Shown here piece after piece: positions 25,666-34,249 of a DNA stretch of 37,560 nucleotides. The position numbers and the translations under genes are program-made. Under the pieces are notes generated by a model that saw only the letters and a list, made by a program, of their open reading frames with translations, made no database searches and was not told the origin of the DNA. Positions within the stretch are counted from its first letter, which is position 1, and each line of letters starts with the position of its first letter. This DNA is from a bacterium BMS3Abin06 (lineage in GTDB: Bacteria; Nitrospirota; Thermodesulfovibrionia; UBA6902): contig BDSY01000068.1 in assembly GCA_002897895.1 (NCBI GenBank), positions 1-37,560 on the forward strand, in the 5' to 3' direction.

Positions 25666-25685
25666 GATGCTTCCCTCCAGGTTAA

Positions 25686-26054
25686 TTATTCTACAACGAG
25701 TTTCCCCCTTATCATACCCATCTGGCAGGAGAATTCATATTCCCCCGGCTTTTCAGGCAGCAGCTCCACTGTCACCTCTTCATAAGGAGGGAGTTTTGCG
25801 GACTTGTTAAATGCGCCGAAGACAACCATCTCCGTACAGGAAGACTCCTCCTCCCGTGTAAACCTGAGCCTGAGCGGTTTTCCCGCCTTTGCAACAATCA
25901 GGTCAGGGTCGTACCCACCCTTTACTTTTATCATTACCTCCTGAACCCCTGATGAAACAGATGCCTTGAATGCCTCTTTCTTTGAAAACAGAAAGAACCG
26001 GATGATCCATGCTATGGTGAAAATTCCTGCTGCGGTTACGATCACTTTATCCAT
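25686..26054 (-). CDS. Membrane-anchored cupredoxin-like protein
   Basis: 122 residues. One N-terminal hydrophobic helix (about 4-22) anchors it, with the remainder outside. Residues 38-122 are cupredoxin-like: GGYDPDLIVAKAGKPLRL is the usual first hairpin, C87-containing SSCTEMV and FSCQMGMIRG near 107-116 would supply the copper ligands (Cys, Met). The histidine ligand of plastocyanin is not obvious, so metal binding may be of Cys/Met type suited to Cu(I). It starts three bases after the copA stop and probably delivers or buffers copper for it. Confidence 0.8.
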   Translation of the reverse strand: MDKVIVTAAGIFTIAWIIRFFLFSKKEAFKASVSSGVQEVMIKVKGGYDPDLIVAKAGKPLRLRFTREEESSCTEMVVFGAFNKSAKLPPYEEVTVELLPEKPGEYEFSCQMGMIRGKLVVE

Positions 26055-26057
26055 TTC

Positions 26058-28544
26058 TCACCTCACCTTCAAAAATCTGAGCCTGTTTGCATTGCTTACA
26101 ACAGTTACCGAACTCAGTGCCATGGCTGCGCCTGCAAGGATAGGGTTTATGGTAATGCCCCATACAGGATAGAGAATACCTGCGGCTACAGGAATGAGCG
26201 CTGTATTGTAGAAAAAAGCCCCGAACAGATTTTCCTTAACATTTTTCATTGTAGACTTCGAGATATTAAATGCAGCTGCTATTCCAAGCAGCGAGCCCTT
26301 TATAAGGGTAATATCCGATGCCTCTATTGCCACATCCGTGCCCGTGCCTATTGCCATCCCCACATCCGCGCGGGCAAGCGCGGGCGCATCGTTTATTCCA
26401 TCGCCAACAAAAGCGACTTTTCTCCCCTCCATCTGCAGTTTTTTAACTTCCCTCGCCTTGTCTTCCGGCAGGACCTCTGCAAGGACCCTCTCAATCCCTA
26501 CCTTTTTTGCTATGGCCTCAGCTGTTCTTTTATTATCGCCTGATATCATGACCACTTCGACTCCCAGCCCTTTCAGCTTTTGAATGGCCTCAATAGAATC
26601 TTCTTTCAGTGGGTCCGAGACCGCTATGACACCCGCAGCTTTGCCGTCAATGGAGATAAACATCGGGGTCTTCCCTTCGCCGGCAAGCCTGTCTGAATTT
26701 TCCATAAGTGCGCCTGAGTCCGCCCCGATCATGTCCATGAGCTTCCTGTTACCGAGGTCTATCTTATGTCCGTCTACAATGCCTTCCACCCCGTGCCCCG
26801 GTATGGCCTTAAAGTCTTTCGGGTCAGAAGGAGCTATGCTGCGGGATTTTGCGCCTTCCAGTATTGCCTCTGCAAGCGGATGCTCCGAGTTTTTCTCAAG
26901 GGAGGCTGCATATCCGATAATCTCTTCCTCGTTGAACCCTTCTGAATTTATTACATCCGTAAGGGTCGGCCTTCCAATGGTTATAGTGCCTGTCTTGTCA
27001 AGGACCACGGTGTCAAGAGCGGATGCAACCTGTATTGCCTCGCCGTTTCTTATCAGTATCCCGTTTTCCGCTGCCTTGCCGACCCCGATCATCAATGATG
27101 TCGGCGTTGCAAGACCGAGGGCGCAGGGACATGCCACGATCAGAGTTGTAACCGATGCAAGCAATGCCATAATGATCCGCGGCTCGGGCCCGACGTCATA
27201 CCATAATACAAAACTTGCCACTGCTATAACCATCACGACAGGGACAAAATATCCGCTGACTGTATCGGCGAGTTTCTGTATCGGGGCCTTGGACCCCTGT
27301 GCATCCTGCACCATCTTGATTATCTGGGCAAGGGCTGTGTCTTTTCCCACTTTTGTGGCCTTAAACTTAAATGCCCCTGTCTTGTTTATTGTCCCGCCTA
27401 TGACCTCGTCTCCCTCTTTTTTCTCTGCCGGCAAGGGCTCGCCCGTAAGCATGGATTCATCTACACTTGAGTGCCCTTCAACAAGCTCTCCGTCTACAGG
27501 TATCTTCTCTCCGGGACGCACTATTATCACATCACCCACCAGGACTTCCTCTATCGGGATATCAAGCTCTTTTCCTTCCCTTATTACCCGTGCGGTCTTT
27601 GCCTGAAGTCCCATCAGTTTTTTTATGGCCTCTGATGTCCTGCCTTTTGCCCTGAGCTCCAGGGCCTGGCCGAGCACCACGAGGCCGATAACCACGGATA
27701 CTACGTCAAAATAGGGCTCACGCGCATTTTCAGGAAATATATCGGGAAACAGGACGACTACAGTTGAAAACAGCCATGCCATTCCTGTTCCAAGGGCTAT
27801 TAATGTATTCATGTCGGCAGAGCGGTGCCTGAAAGCGGCAACCGCACCTTTGAAAAAACTGCTGCCTGAATAAACGAGCGCCGGGATGGTAAGGACGCTT
27901 GCCCCTATCCAGAGCAGTCTCAGGGTATTCATATCCATGTCCCTGAGCAGAGGGAAAAATTGCGGGTAGCTTACCACCACAACGGGCAGGGATATGACCG
28001 CGGCAACAATGAATTTCCTGAAAAGTGTCCTGTACTCCCTGAGCTTTGCATCCTCTTCTTTTGACGGGGCATCCTCAGCGCTTACCTTATATCCAACAGA
28101 CTCTATGCTTTTCCCCAGGGATTCCATATCCGTCATTGAAGGCAGGTACTCGATGTTTGCGCTGCTGGAGCCAAGATTTACATCTGCACGGATAACGCCG
28201 GGACAAGCCTTCAGGGCATCCTCTATCTTTGTAACACAGGAGGCGCATGTCATACCCGTGATTTTCAGAGAGACCTTTTCCGCGCCGACTTCATAGCCCG
28301 CATCTCTGATTGTTTTGACAAGCCGGGCTATAGTTATACGGGCCGGGTCGTATGTAACAAAAGCCTTCTGCAAGGCATAGTTGACATTTGCTTCACTGAC
28401 ACCGTCCAAGGCGCGGAGACTGCGGTCAAGGGTTATGGAACAGGTGCTGCATGTCATTATTACAGGCAGCTCTATCCTGACTTCCCCCTTATGATCTTTA
28501 CTGACTCCGGTTGTGGCCGACGGGGCAACTCTTTTTTTCATCAT
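26058..28544 (-). CDS. copA: Cu(I)-exporting P1B-type ATPase CopA
   Basis: 828 residues. Two N-terminal heavy-metal domains carry MTCSTC (C32, C35) and MTCASC (C100, C103). Eight hydrophobic segments, the transport motif CPC at 472-474, the phosphorylated D516 in DKTGT, TGEP at 367-370 and the [10 protein letters not shown] hinge are all intact. The protein pumps Cu(I) out of the cytoplasm. It leads the operon copA, cupredoxin, DUF302. Ribosome binding site AGGAGG lies before ATG ATG, either of which could be the start. No copper regulator gene (csoR, cueR, copY) is in the window. Confidence 0.97.
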   Translation of the reverse strand: MMKKRVAPSATTGVSKDHKGEVRIELPVIMTCSTCSITLDRSLRALDGVSEANVNYALQKAFVTYDPARITIARLVKTIRDAGYEVGAEKVSLKITGMTCASCVTKIEDALKACPGVIRADVNLGSSSANIEYLPSMTDMESLGKSIESVGYKVSAEDAPSKEEDAKLREYRTLFRKFIVAAVISLPVVVVSYPQFFPLLRDMDMNTLRLLWIGASVLTIPALVYSGSSFFKGAVAAFRHRSADMNTLIALGTGMAWLFSTVVVLFPDIFPENAREPYFDVVSVVIGLVVLGQALELRAKGRTSEAIKKLMGLQAKTARVIREGKELDIPIEEVLVGDVIIVRPGEKIPVDGELVEGHSSVDESMLTGEPLPAEKKEGDEVIGGTINKTGAFKFKATKVGKDTALAQIIKMVQDAQGSKAPIQKLADTVSGYFVPVVMVIAVASFVLWYDVGPEPRIIMALLASVTTLIVACPCALGLATPTSLMIGVGKAAENGILIRNGEAIQVASALDTVVLDKTGTITIGRPTLTDVINSEGFNEEEIIGYAASLEKNSEHPLAEAILEGAKSRSIAPSDPKDFKAIPGHGVEGIVDGHKIDLGNRKLMDMIGADSGALMENSDRLAGEGKTPMFISIDGKAAGVIAVSDPLKEDSIEAIQKLKGLGVEVVMISGDNKRTAEAIAKKVGIERVLAEVLPEDKAREVKKLQMEGRKVAFVGDGINDAPALARADVGMAIGTGTDVAIEASDITLIKGSLLGIAAAFNISKSTMKNVKENLFGAFFYNTALIPVAAGILYPVWGITINPILAGAAMALSSVTVVSNANRLRFLKVR

Positions 28545-28634
28545 CTCTATCCTCCTCTTGCTTTGTGCTCATTGTCTTCTTCCCTTCCCCCATGGCCGCC
28601 GAGGCTGAAAAGATGCATGCCGATTCTTATGTCC

Positions 28635-28663
28635 TGTATACCACATCCCCCATGCCGTGTCAA
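28635..28663 (-). promoter_or_regulatory. Sigma-70 promoter of the copA operon
   Basis: Read on the minus strand, TTGACA (28663-28658) and TATACA (28640-28635) are separated by exactly 17 bases and lie about 90 bases upstream of copA. The spacer has no CueR-like or CsoR-like dyad that I can recognise, so copper control, if any, is not visible. Confidence 0.65.
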
Positions 28664-28717
28664 CGTTGAAATTTAAGCTGACGTTTCTTTCATTCAATTT
28701 CCCCTTCCATCAAAATA

Positions 28718-28822
28718 TTGTAATAGTTCATCCCTCCTTTGGAAAAAGGGGAAGTTTCTGTTCAGTTTTGCTGTTCATAAAAAGCCTGACAGGGGGAAGT
28801 GCAGGGAGATGAACTATTACAA
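28718..28822. repeat. 105-bp element with 15-bp terminal inverted repeats
   Basis: TTGTAATAGTTCATC at 28718-28732 is perfectly complementary to 28808-28822. Between them lie CCTCCTTTGGAAAAAGGGG and other non-coding text. The size and shape fit a MITE-like or palindromic repeat, but no target duplication is evident. It sits between the copA promoter and the end of the next gene. Confidence 0.55.
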
Positions 28823-28884
28823 AAAACCGTTTCTTGCAGAGAGTGCGGTAAAGACGGCAACTGCGAGGGGGGCACGGCAAGCCC

Positions 28885-29628
28885 TTAATCCCGGATTACC
28901 GGGGACGGGTTGCTTTTAAAAGGATTTACCCTTACAGCAAGGGAAAACAGGTACGGATAATCATTTTTCAAATGCTTCATATATCTTAGCCATTCACGGA
29001 TCAGGTGAGTATATGCGCGTTTTATATCTCCTGAGAGGTGTTCGCAGTCCTTATCAGGCAACTCCGACAGGTCGGACCTCGCTGTCAGCTCTTCGGACAG
29101 GTGAAATACCGCCCAGAGGAGGTCTGAGAAAGAGTCATGTTCAAGCAGATTCTGATTCTCCAGGAGCCGCAGCATAAATGCCTTCTTTTCCTCAAGCAAT
29201 TCACGCAAGTCTTTCAGATTGCCTTTCCGGCTGTCAACTTCGGGATCGAGATTATCTGCAAACCTGATGGCTGCACTGAAATCCTTACCGGACCAATTAC
29301 CGGATACAAGAAGATATTTATTATCTTTTAATGAACTATTGTCAAAGTTTGAGAGACATCCTAACAAACCTGTCCCCACTTCGCTGAAAAATGCTCCTAT
29401 AACCATATTGAGTTTCTGCATTAATATGCGTTTTTCCCTTTGATGCAGCAGGCGGTGGATAATCAGCGTGACCAGCAGGACCTCAATGGGCACAAATGCA
29501 ATATCTCCAAGCAGGTAGATAAAGATGTGGTGTGCATCCATGAAAATTGTATAATGGAGATAATAAAGAATTGCGGAGAGACTGATTAAAGCCGCCCCGA
29601 GGATAACCTGCCAGCCGACACGTTTCAT
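28885..29628 (-). CDS. Two-TM protein of unknown function
   Basis: 247 residues. Two hydrophobic helices (about 8-25 and 36-58) lie at the N-terminus, separated by a short loop with HYTIFMDAHH. The remaining 185 residues are soluble and mostly helical, with LREWLRYMKHLKNDYPYLFSLA-like text near the end. There is no Cys-pair, nucleotide-binding or catalytic motif that I recognise. It is monocistronic, with about 585 non-coding bases upstream and the copA promoter region downstream. Confidence 0.75.
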   Translation of the reverse strand: MKRVGWQVILGAALISLSAILYYLHYTIFMDAHHIFIYLLGDIAFVPIEVLLVTLIIHRLLHQREKRILMQKLNMVIGAFFSEVGTGLLGCLSNFDNSSLKDNKYLLVSGNWSGKDFSAAIRFADNLDPEVDSRKGNLKDLRELLEEKKAFMLRLLENQNLLEHDSFSDLLWAVFHLSEELTARSDLSELPDKDCEHLSGDIKRAYTHLIREWLRYMKHLKNDYPYLFSLAVRVNPFKSNPSPVIRD

Positions 29629-30214
29629 TATATTAATGCTCCTTATTATTAAGTTGTGATTCGCAAGCTCTCAAAAAGGACACCTGTGACTGTACATGAT
29701 GACACAACTTTAAAAACCCGGCAATGATATAAATCATAATATAGGGATGATCCCCCTGTGTCAAAATAACGGCAAGTGTTTACAGGGTGCAGTTTACAGG
29801 GTGCGGGGTGCAGAAAAAACATATCAGCGTTCAACCGTGCTGCTCTTTTCCAGACATCCAAATCTTTAAGTTTTATTCTGCGCCCTGATAACTGCCCCCT
29901 GCACCCTGTGACCGCTTACAAACAGGCGACTTAATATGGTATACATGATAGCAATCAGGAAAACTTTTTTGACACATCAAAGTGACCGGGCAAGCGCCTT
30001 TAGGCTGAATTGCAATATCTCCTTTATGCACAGGCTCTATGTTTAACTCTCAACCGTAAACGGTTAGCGGAATTATAATAAGGTTTTTTGTTATGTTTAC
30101 TTTTTGTTTGTCGTTTGTCAATCCGCGCCCCCCTTATCCGTTCATACATGACAAAATTTGCCAACCTATTGATTGGCATAGATGTTAGGGAACGGTGGGA
30201 AGTAGTTTGCAAAC
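29629..30214. other. Long intergenic region with inverted dispersed repeats
   Basis: About 585 bases without a supportable gene. At 29785-29818 lies TTACAGGGTGCAG-type text in one direction and at 29861-29911 the same family in the other, so the pair could form a long imperfect hairpin. The second copy matches 19409-19454. Two small dyads are also visible: AACCGT-AA-ACGGTT at 30052-30065 and TGCCAA...TTGGCA near 30158-30177. Short minus-strand frames here fall on the repeats and are not convincing. Confidence 0.6.
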
Positions 30215-31081
30215 TCAGATAATTTCATCAATAAATCCAAGTTCCTTTGCCTCGTCAGACCGCAACACTTTCTCCTTCCTGGATAATTTCCGTATCTCCT
30301 CTACAGGAAGGCCGGAGTGTTCAGCAAGCAATCTGTTAAGATTTTGCTGGACAAACTTAACATCTTCCAGTTCTTCTTCCAAGTTTTCCTCATATTTGTG
30401 CCAGGCATTTGTTATCTCGATGTTATGAATGAGGATATGACTGTACTCAAGCGCCTTTCTCGTCTTGCAGGCCTGTAGAACAATGACAGCCATAGAGACT
30501 GCTTTGTTTAGGACAATCCCGGTAACCGGCGCCTTTGATTGCTTTATCGCATCATAGATGTTCAACCCTGCCATTACGCTTCCACCATTACTGTTAATGT
30601 AAAGGGTAATGTCCCTCGACTCATCCTGAGCATTCAGCAGCATTATGGCTCTTCCAATTCGTTCAGCTTCGGTCTGCGTAATTTTGCCCTCCAAATAAAC
30701 AACTCTTTTATTAAGAAGAACATCCATAAGTTTTCCATTAGTTAATTTATCAGGGCTTATAAGCAGAAACGAAGCCAGAATAGCAGGGATTAGTATCAAA
30801 TATACACCCATGAGTTTAACGGGGAGTCTGCCATAATTATTTACATGGCCGCATGTTATACGAAGCCGTGCACCTGTAAAAAAGAAGTAAGCTATCAGGG
30901 TTACTGATAGAAAGACAATCTCGGCAAACAACCAGAACGGAATGTGGCCGCGGTACTTGATGTCATAGGCAAGATATCCGGGGTTGCCGGTTCCACGAAT
31001 CCATGCTGCATCCATAAGCAAGCCGAGCATATTCAGGGTGAATACTCCGCCAATCACTGTCCAGTAGATTTTGTTATTCAT
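30215..31081 (-). CDS. Membrane-anchored ClpP-like serine protease
   Basis: 288 residues. Three hydrophobic helices (about 7-25, 49-69, 88-108) precede a ClpP domain from residue 115. LYINSNGGSVMAGLNIYDAI at 160-179 matches the ClpP handle and oxyanion region. S196 (AVSMAV) and H219 (HILIHN) are the expected catalytic Ser and His. The catalytic Asp of ClpP aligns with E270 (SRKEKVL), a substitution that should be verified. The domain continues to the usual GFIDEI end. It differs from SppA and NfeD-type proteases in motif pattern. It probably degrades or cleaves membrane-proximal substrates; no ATPase partner is in the window. A 43-residue basic peptide gene precedes it by 17 bases. Confidence 0.82.
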   Translation of the reverse strand: MNNKIYWTVIGGVFTLNMLGLLMDAAWIRGTGNPGYLAYDIKYRGHIPFWLFAEIVFLSVTLIAYFFFTGARLRITCGHVNNYGRLPVKLMGVYLILIPAILASFLLISPDKLTNGKLMDVLLNKRVVYLEGKITQTEAERIGRAIMLLNAQDESRDITLYINSNGGSVMAGLNIYDAIKQSKAPVTGIVLNKAVSMAVIVLQACKTRKALEYSHILIHNIEITNAWHKYEENLEEELEDVKFVQQNLNRLLAEHSGLPVEEIRKLSRKEKVLRSDEAKELGFIDEII

Positions 31082-31098
31082 ATTTCTTATCGCTATTA

Positions 31099-31230
31099 TT
31101 AATTTCTTCGAGGATAGCCTTTTTCTCCAAACAGCACCTTTTCAGCTATCTTGCTAACCTTAACAATTTCGATTTCCTTGCTATTCTTTTTCTCTTTGTT
31201 ATTCATTTTTTTTGTTTCTTTGCTCTTCAT
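31099..31230 (-). CDS. 43-residue basic peptide upstream of the ClpP-like gene
   Basis: An ATG at 31230 follows GGAGGGAAG at ideal spacing, the best ribosome binding site in this region. The frame runs 43 codons (MKSKETKKMNNKEKKNSKEI ... ending in YPRRN) to tandem TAA TAA. It is extremely Lys/Asn-rich in its first half. It lies 17 bases before the ClpP-like start, whose own binding site is weak, so it may couple translation. Function unknown. Confidence 0.55.
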   Translation of the reverse strand: MKSKETKKMNNKEKKNSKEIEIVKVSKIAEKVLFGEKGYPRRN

Positions 31231-31279
31231 TATACTTCCCTCCGTACTGTCTCAAACATAAACTATTAAGAATCTCGCT

Positions 31280-32143
31280 TTAAGATTTTGAGTATATTTC
31301 CCCACATAATAAAACACCACTGCAATTTTCAATGTGCTTCCAACTTATAGCCTGCCCGTCTTTTATCTTTTGTCTTACACAGTACAAAGCATCTTTCATA
31401 AAAACATCACTCTGCTCTATATATACAGCTATTTGATAACAAATCTCGGCTTTCTTATATTGCTGCATTTTTTCATAACATTTGCCAAGATTGCCGTATC
31501 CTGCCTCATGGCCTTCCTTTTTAAGGATAGTCAGTGTAAAATCAGCAATAGCCCTGTGATAAAGCGACATCTCTCTATAGCACACGCCACGGTTATTATA
31601 GGCTTTAATAAAGTCAGGTTTCATACTTATTGCAATATCGTAATTAGCTATAGCCTTCTCATACTTCTTCATTGCCATGAAGATATTCCCGCAATCATAG
31701 TACAATTCTGCATTATCCGGACTGAGTCCAATTGCCTTATTAAAATCATTCAGAGCTTTTCCGTATTCCCCCATTTCGTTATATGAAATACCACGTCCCT
31801 GATACGCTTTAACATAATCCGGCTTTAGTTTTAATGCGCAACTATAGAAATAAATTGCGCGAGGCAGTTCATTCATGTGATAATAGCAAACAGCAATATT
31901 ATTATGAGCTTTGTGATATTCAGACCTGAGGTTTATAGCTCTCCTGAAATCATGAACAGCTTTTTTGTATTGTTTCAGGTGCATATAGGCTAATCCGCGG
32001 CTATTATATGCCTTCGCACAGTTAGGATTTAGTTCCAGTGCCTTATTAAATTCATCTATGGCCTTTTTATGTTTCCCTTTGTCATCATAATCCATACCAC
32101 GACTCAGATACGCCTCTATGTCAAACAGACTTAATTGGTTCAT
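31280..32143 (-). CDS. Tetratricopeptide repeat protein
   Basis: 287 residues when started at ATG 32143, which follows GGAG; upstream in-frame starts at 32158 and 32173 lack a site. About seven consecutive TPR units run from residue 5 to 245, with clear markers such as AYNSRGLAYMHLKQYKKA and AYNNRGVCYREMSLYHRA. There is no signal peptide or membrane segment, so it is probably cytosolic, serving as a protein-interaction scaffold. The C-terminal 45 residues lack repeats. It lies between a small frame and the 43-residue peptide on the same strand. Confidence 0.88.
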   Translation of the reverse strand: MNQLSLFDIEAYLSRGMDYDDKGKHKKAIDEFNKALELNPNCAKAYNSRGLAYMHLKQYKKAVHDFRRAINLRSEYHKAHNNIAVCYYHMNELPRAIYFYSCALKLKPDYVKAYQGRGISYNEMGEYGKALNDFNKAIGLSPDNAELYYDCGNIFMAMKKYEKAIANYDIAISMKPDFIKAYNNRGVCYREMSLYHRAIADFTLTILKKEGHEAGYGNLGKCYEKMQQYKKAEICYQIAVYIEQSDVFMKDALYCVRQKIKDGQAISWKHIENCSGVLLCGEIYSKS

Positions 32144-32176
32144 TGCTGACTCCGTCATAACTTGGTAAAACAAAAA

Positions 32177-32326
32177 CTATTCCTTTGAAAACAAAAACAC
32201 CTTGTCTATCTCTTTGAATCCTAAGCCTTCGCCTGAAAATACATAAAAAAGATTGCTATTATAAGAATCGTCCAGGGACACGATTAATGAATCAACAGAA
32301 TCTATTATACTGCCGGTCTGAGTCAT
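32177..32326 (-). CDS. Possible 49-residue protein
   Basis: ATG 32326 follows CCGGGGC at plausible spacing; the frame extends upstream to a TTG at 32359. The sequence (MTQTGSIIDSVDSLIVSLDD...) is acidic with alternating hydrophobic residues and looks protein-like. It ends 33 bases before the TPR start. No family is recognised, and it may be a chance frame. Confidence 0.35.
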   Translation of the reverse strand: MTQTGSIIDSVDSLIVSLDDSYNSNLFYVFSGEGLGFKEIDKVFLFSKE

Positions 32327-32392
32327 AGAGCCCCGGATCGAGCGTATGATTTGGAGCAAGGTTATTATTAAATATTTGACTCACACTATGTT

Positions 32393-33211
32393 TTACTGCT
32401 TTTTTTGATTCTTCACTGTTTGCAACATAGCCCTGTCATGCATAAGAGATTTTCCATCAGTTGGGGAATAGACAGGGAATAAATTAACAGTATTTTGCAG
32501 ATATTTTTCGGCATTTTCAAGATCGCCCTTTTTATAAAACCCGACACCTAAAGTCCCGTTGTTGTAGGGCGAATCCGGAAATACTTCAACAGCCTTTTTT
32601 GCAAGCTCTACTCCCCTGTCTATATCTATACTGAGGTCAATTAATCTCCAGGCCAGGCTGTTTAAGGCTCTATGATTATCGGGATTCAAAGCTACAGCTT
32701 TTTCCAGCATTTTCATCCCCACTTCATTTTTGTTTTGTTTAAAAGCCTCTATTGACTTAAGCAGAAGAGATTCTGATTCATCATGACCATTTAAATCACT
32801 ATCATGATAAAAATAGTCCCTTACCACTCCTGATGAAAGCTCTATATAAACCTGCATTTCCTGCCATTCAGTTTTATTCTGGTTTGCACGCCCCTGATCA
32901 GTTGATAAATCCTTGATTAACATTGCTTCGCCTACTCCCGGAAGCGCTCTTAAAAGAGCTCCGCCCGCCCCTCCGGTTTCAAATGAAGTTCTCGAATATT
33001 CATACTTAAGAACCTCATATTTCCCTAATATATTGCTGTTTGTGGGCTGTCCGTAAATCTCAAATATATCCCTCTTTGTAGTTTTGCCAATAATAATCCC
33101 CGGCTCTTTTTTGAATACAAAACTTTTGCCCCTTTCATCTAACGTGTGTGATGTCGCACATGCAGTTAACATGATTGATAAGATAACTGTCACAAAAATC
33201 ATCTTCTTCAT
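32393..33211 (-). CDS. TPR-containing lipoprotein
   Basis: 272 residues with a lipoprotein signal: hydrophobic 4-15 and lipobox LTAC at 15-18, so C18 is lipidated. Residues 19-135 resemble small outer-membrane-lipoprotein modules (GKTTKRDIFEIYGQPT is like SmpA/BamE and related families). Residues about 150-260 hold two or three TPR-like units (ALNPDNHRALNSLAWRLID, FPDSPYNNGTLGVGFYKKGD). Strong ribosome binding site GGAGGAAG. It lies 79 bases downstream of the XRE gene and upstream of the TPR gene, perhaps in one transcript. Confidence 0.85.
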   Translation of the reverse strand: MKKMIFVTVILSIMLTACATSHTLDERGKSFVFKKEPGIIIGKTTKRDIFEIYGQPTNSNILGKYEVLKYEYSRTSFETGGAGGALLRALPGVGEAMLIKDLSTDQGRANQNKTEWQEMQVYIELSSGVVRDYFYHDSDLNGHDESESLLLKSIEAFKQNKNEVGMKMLEKAVALNPDNHRALNSLAWRLIDLSIDIDRGVELAKKAVEVFPDSPYNNGTLGVGFYKKGDLENAEKYLQNTVNLFPVYSPTDGKSLMHDRAMLQTVKNQKKQ

Positions 33212-33290
33212 AATTGATCTTCCTCCATATTGGTTTTTCTGGATTCAAAGAATCCTCTATGATCTCATTCAAATAATATTTCCAGAATTT

Positions 33291-33725
33291 TTAATGCTTC
33301 TGCATATCTTTCTTTCCTTTCCCTTCACAGAGCCTTTCAACCTTTTTTATGAATTTTTTATTTATATGCGGATTGTCCCCCTCTGACAGAATCTCAGAGA
33401 CCGATACATCAAGCGCCCGGGAAAGCTTGAAAATCACAAGCGCTGTCGGATTCTTTTCCCCTCTTTCTATTTCACCAAGATACTTCGGGTTAATCCCTGC
33501 CAGTTCACCAACCTCTTCCTGGGTAAGATTGCGCCTGAGCCTGCAATTCTTTATATTTATCCCGAAAACCTTCAGCATCATCTCCTTGTATTCTTCATAT
33601 TCCCCGATATGTGAAAAATTATATCCGACCATATCTTTCATAGTGAACAAGCTATAGCTGGTTTGGTTCTTTTCCTTTGATAAGACGACTGCGCCTTTTC
33701 TTTTTCTCTCCTGCAGGTTTCCCAT
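33291..33725 (-). CDS. XRE family transcriptional regulator
   Basis: 144 residues. A helix-turn-helix domain at about 57-112 shows the Cro/C1 pattern: LRRNLTQEEVGELAGI, NPKYLGEIERGEKNPT, LVIFKLSRALDVSV. A 50-residue N-terminal extension and basic C-terminal tail flank it. The start is uncertain: ATG 33725 lacks a binding site, and an ATG at residue 29 is equally possible. It is the first gene of the lipoprotein-TPR-ClpP run and may control it or the operon whose terminator lies 175 bases upstream. About 258 bases (33726-33983) upstream hold that terminator and no further gene. Confidence 0.8.
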   Translation of the reverse strand: MGNLQERKRKGAVVLSKEKNQTSYSLFTMKDMVGYNFSHIGEYEEYKEMMLKVFGINIKNCRLRRNLTQEEVGELAGINPKYLGEIERGEKNPTALVIFKLSRALDVSVSEILSEGDNPHINKKFIKKVERLCEGKGKKDMQKH

Positions 33726-33898
33726 AAATAATATTTGGCCAGACTGTTCTTACCCTGAAGTAATACTCCGGCTCTTTTAATTTGCTCTTCACTTTCATTT
33801 ACTTAAAGAGTCGCCAACAGACTTTATAATGTGACCTTCATGCAATAAATACTTTTTATTGTCTCTTCTATTTATTCTCCTCTGTCATTATCATCCCA

Positions 33899-33925
33899 AT
33901 AAAAAAGCCAGGGAGTACCTGACCC
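33899..33925 (-). terminator. Intrinsic terminator of the Ton/Tol-like operon
   Basis: On the minus strand, GTCAGG-TACTC-CCTGGC (33923-33907, one G-U pair) is followed directly by TTTTTT. It lies about 60 bases after the stop of the small membrane protein gene, the last gene of the operon. Confidence 0.65.
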
Positions 33926-33983
33926 ATTAAGTGAAATATTTATTATTGACGGGCGTTATTTTCTTTAAAAGTCAAAAATACTC

Positions 33984-34232
33984 TTACCTCTTTTCTTTAT
34001 GCATAAAAGTAAAAGCCGCTCCCCAGATACAGGCCATAACCGATGCTACAAGAATTAATTCCACAGATTTAGGGGGATAAGGCAGGCCTAATAATGTGCA
34101 TAAAAAAATACTCACTTTGCTAAAAACTATCAGCAGATCAGGCAGATAAGCTTTCAACATGGCAATAAGAAAGCCGGATGTTAACGTACAGATTAACACT
34201 GCCAGTCCATGACTGCTCCCGTGGCGGATCAT
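33984..34232 (-). CDS. Small three-helix membrane protein
   Basis: 82 residues, almost entirely hydrophobic, with helices at about 8-27, 32-49 and 57-76 and a short basic C-terminus (HKEKR). ATG follows GGAGGG. It starts 17 bases after the TonB-like gene and ends the operon. No family is recognised; it may be an assembly or accessory subunit for the membrane complex encoded upstream. Confidence 0.7.
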   Translation of the reverse strand: MIRHGSSHGLAVLICTLTSGFLIAMLKAYLPDLLIVFSKVSIFLCTLLGLPYPPKSVELILVASVMACIWGAAFTFMHKEKR

Positions 34233-34249
34233 GATAATATCCCTCCGGT

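Noticed and set aside
26338-27606. Long plus-strand frames opposite copA
   Set aside because: They are low-complexity Ser/Pro/Ile-rich mirror frames of the well-supported copA gene.
28641-28680. CueR or CsoR operator at the copA promoter
   Set aside because: Only an imperfect GTCAAC/GCTGAC pair is seen; it does not match the known copper operators.
29649-29861. 70-codon minus-strand frame
   Set aside because: It runs through the inverted dispersed repeat and has no binding site or protein-like composition.
30024-30212. 62-codon minus-strand frame
   Set aside because: Arg/Lys-heavy sequence without a binding site, in a region with small dyads; no support for coding.
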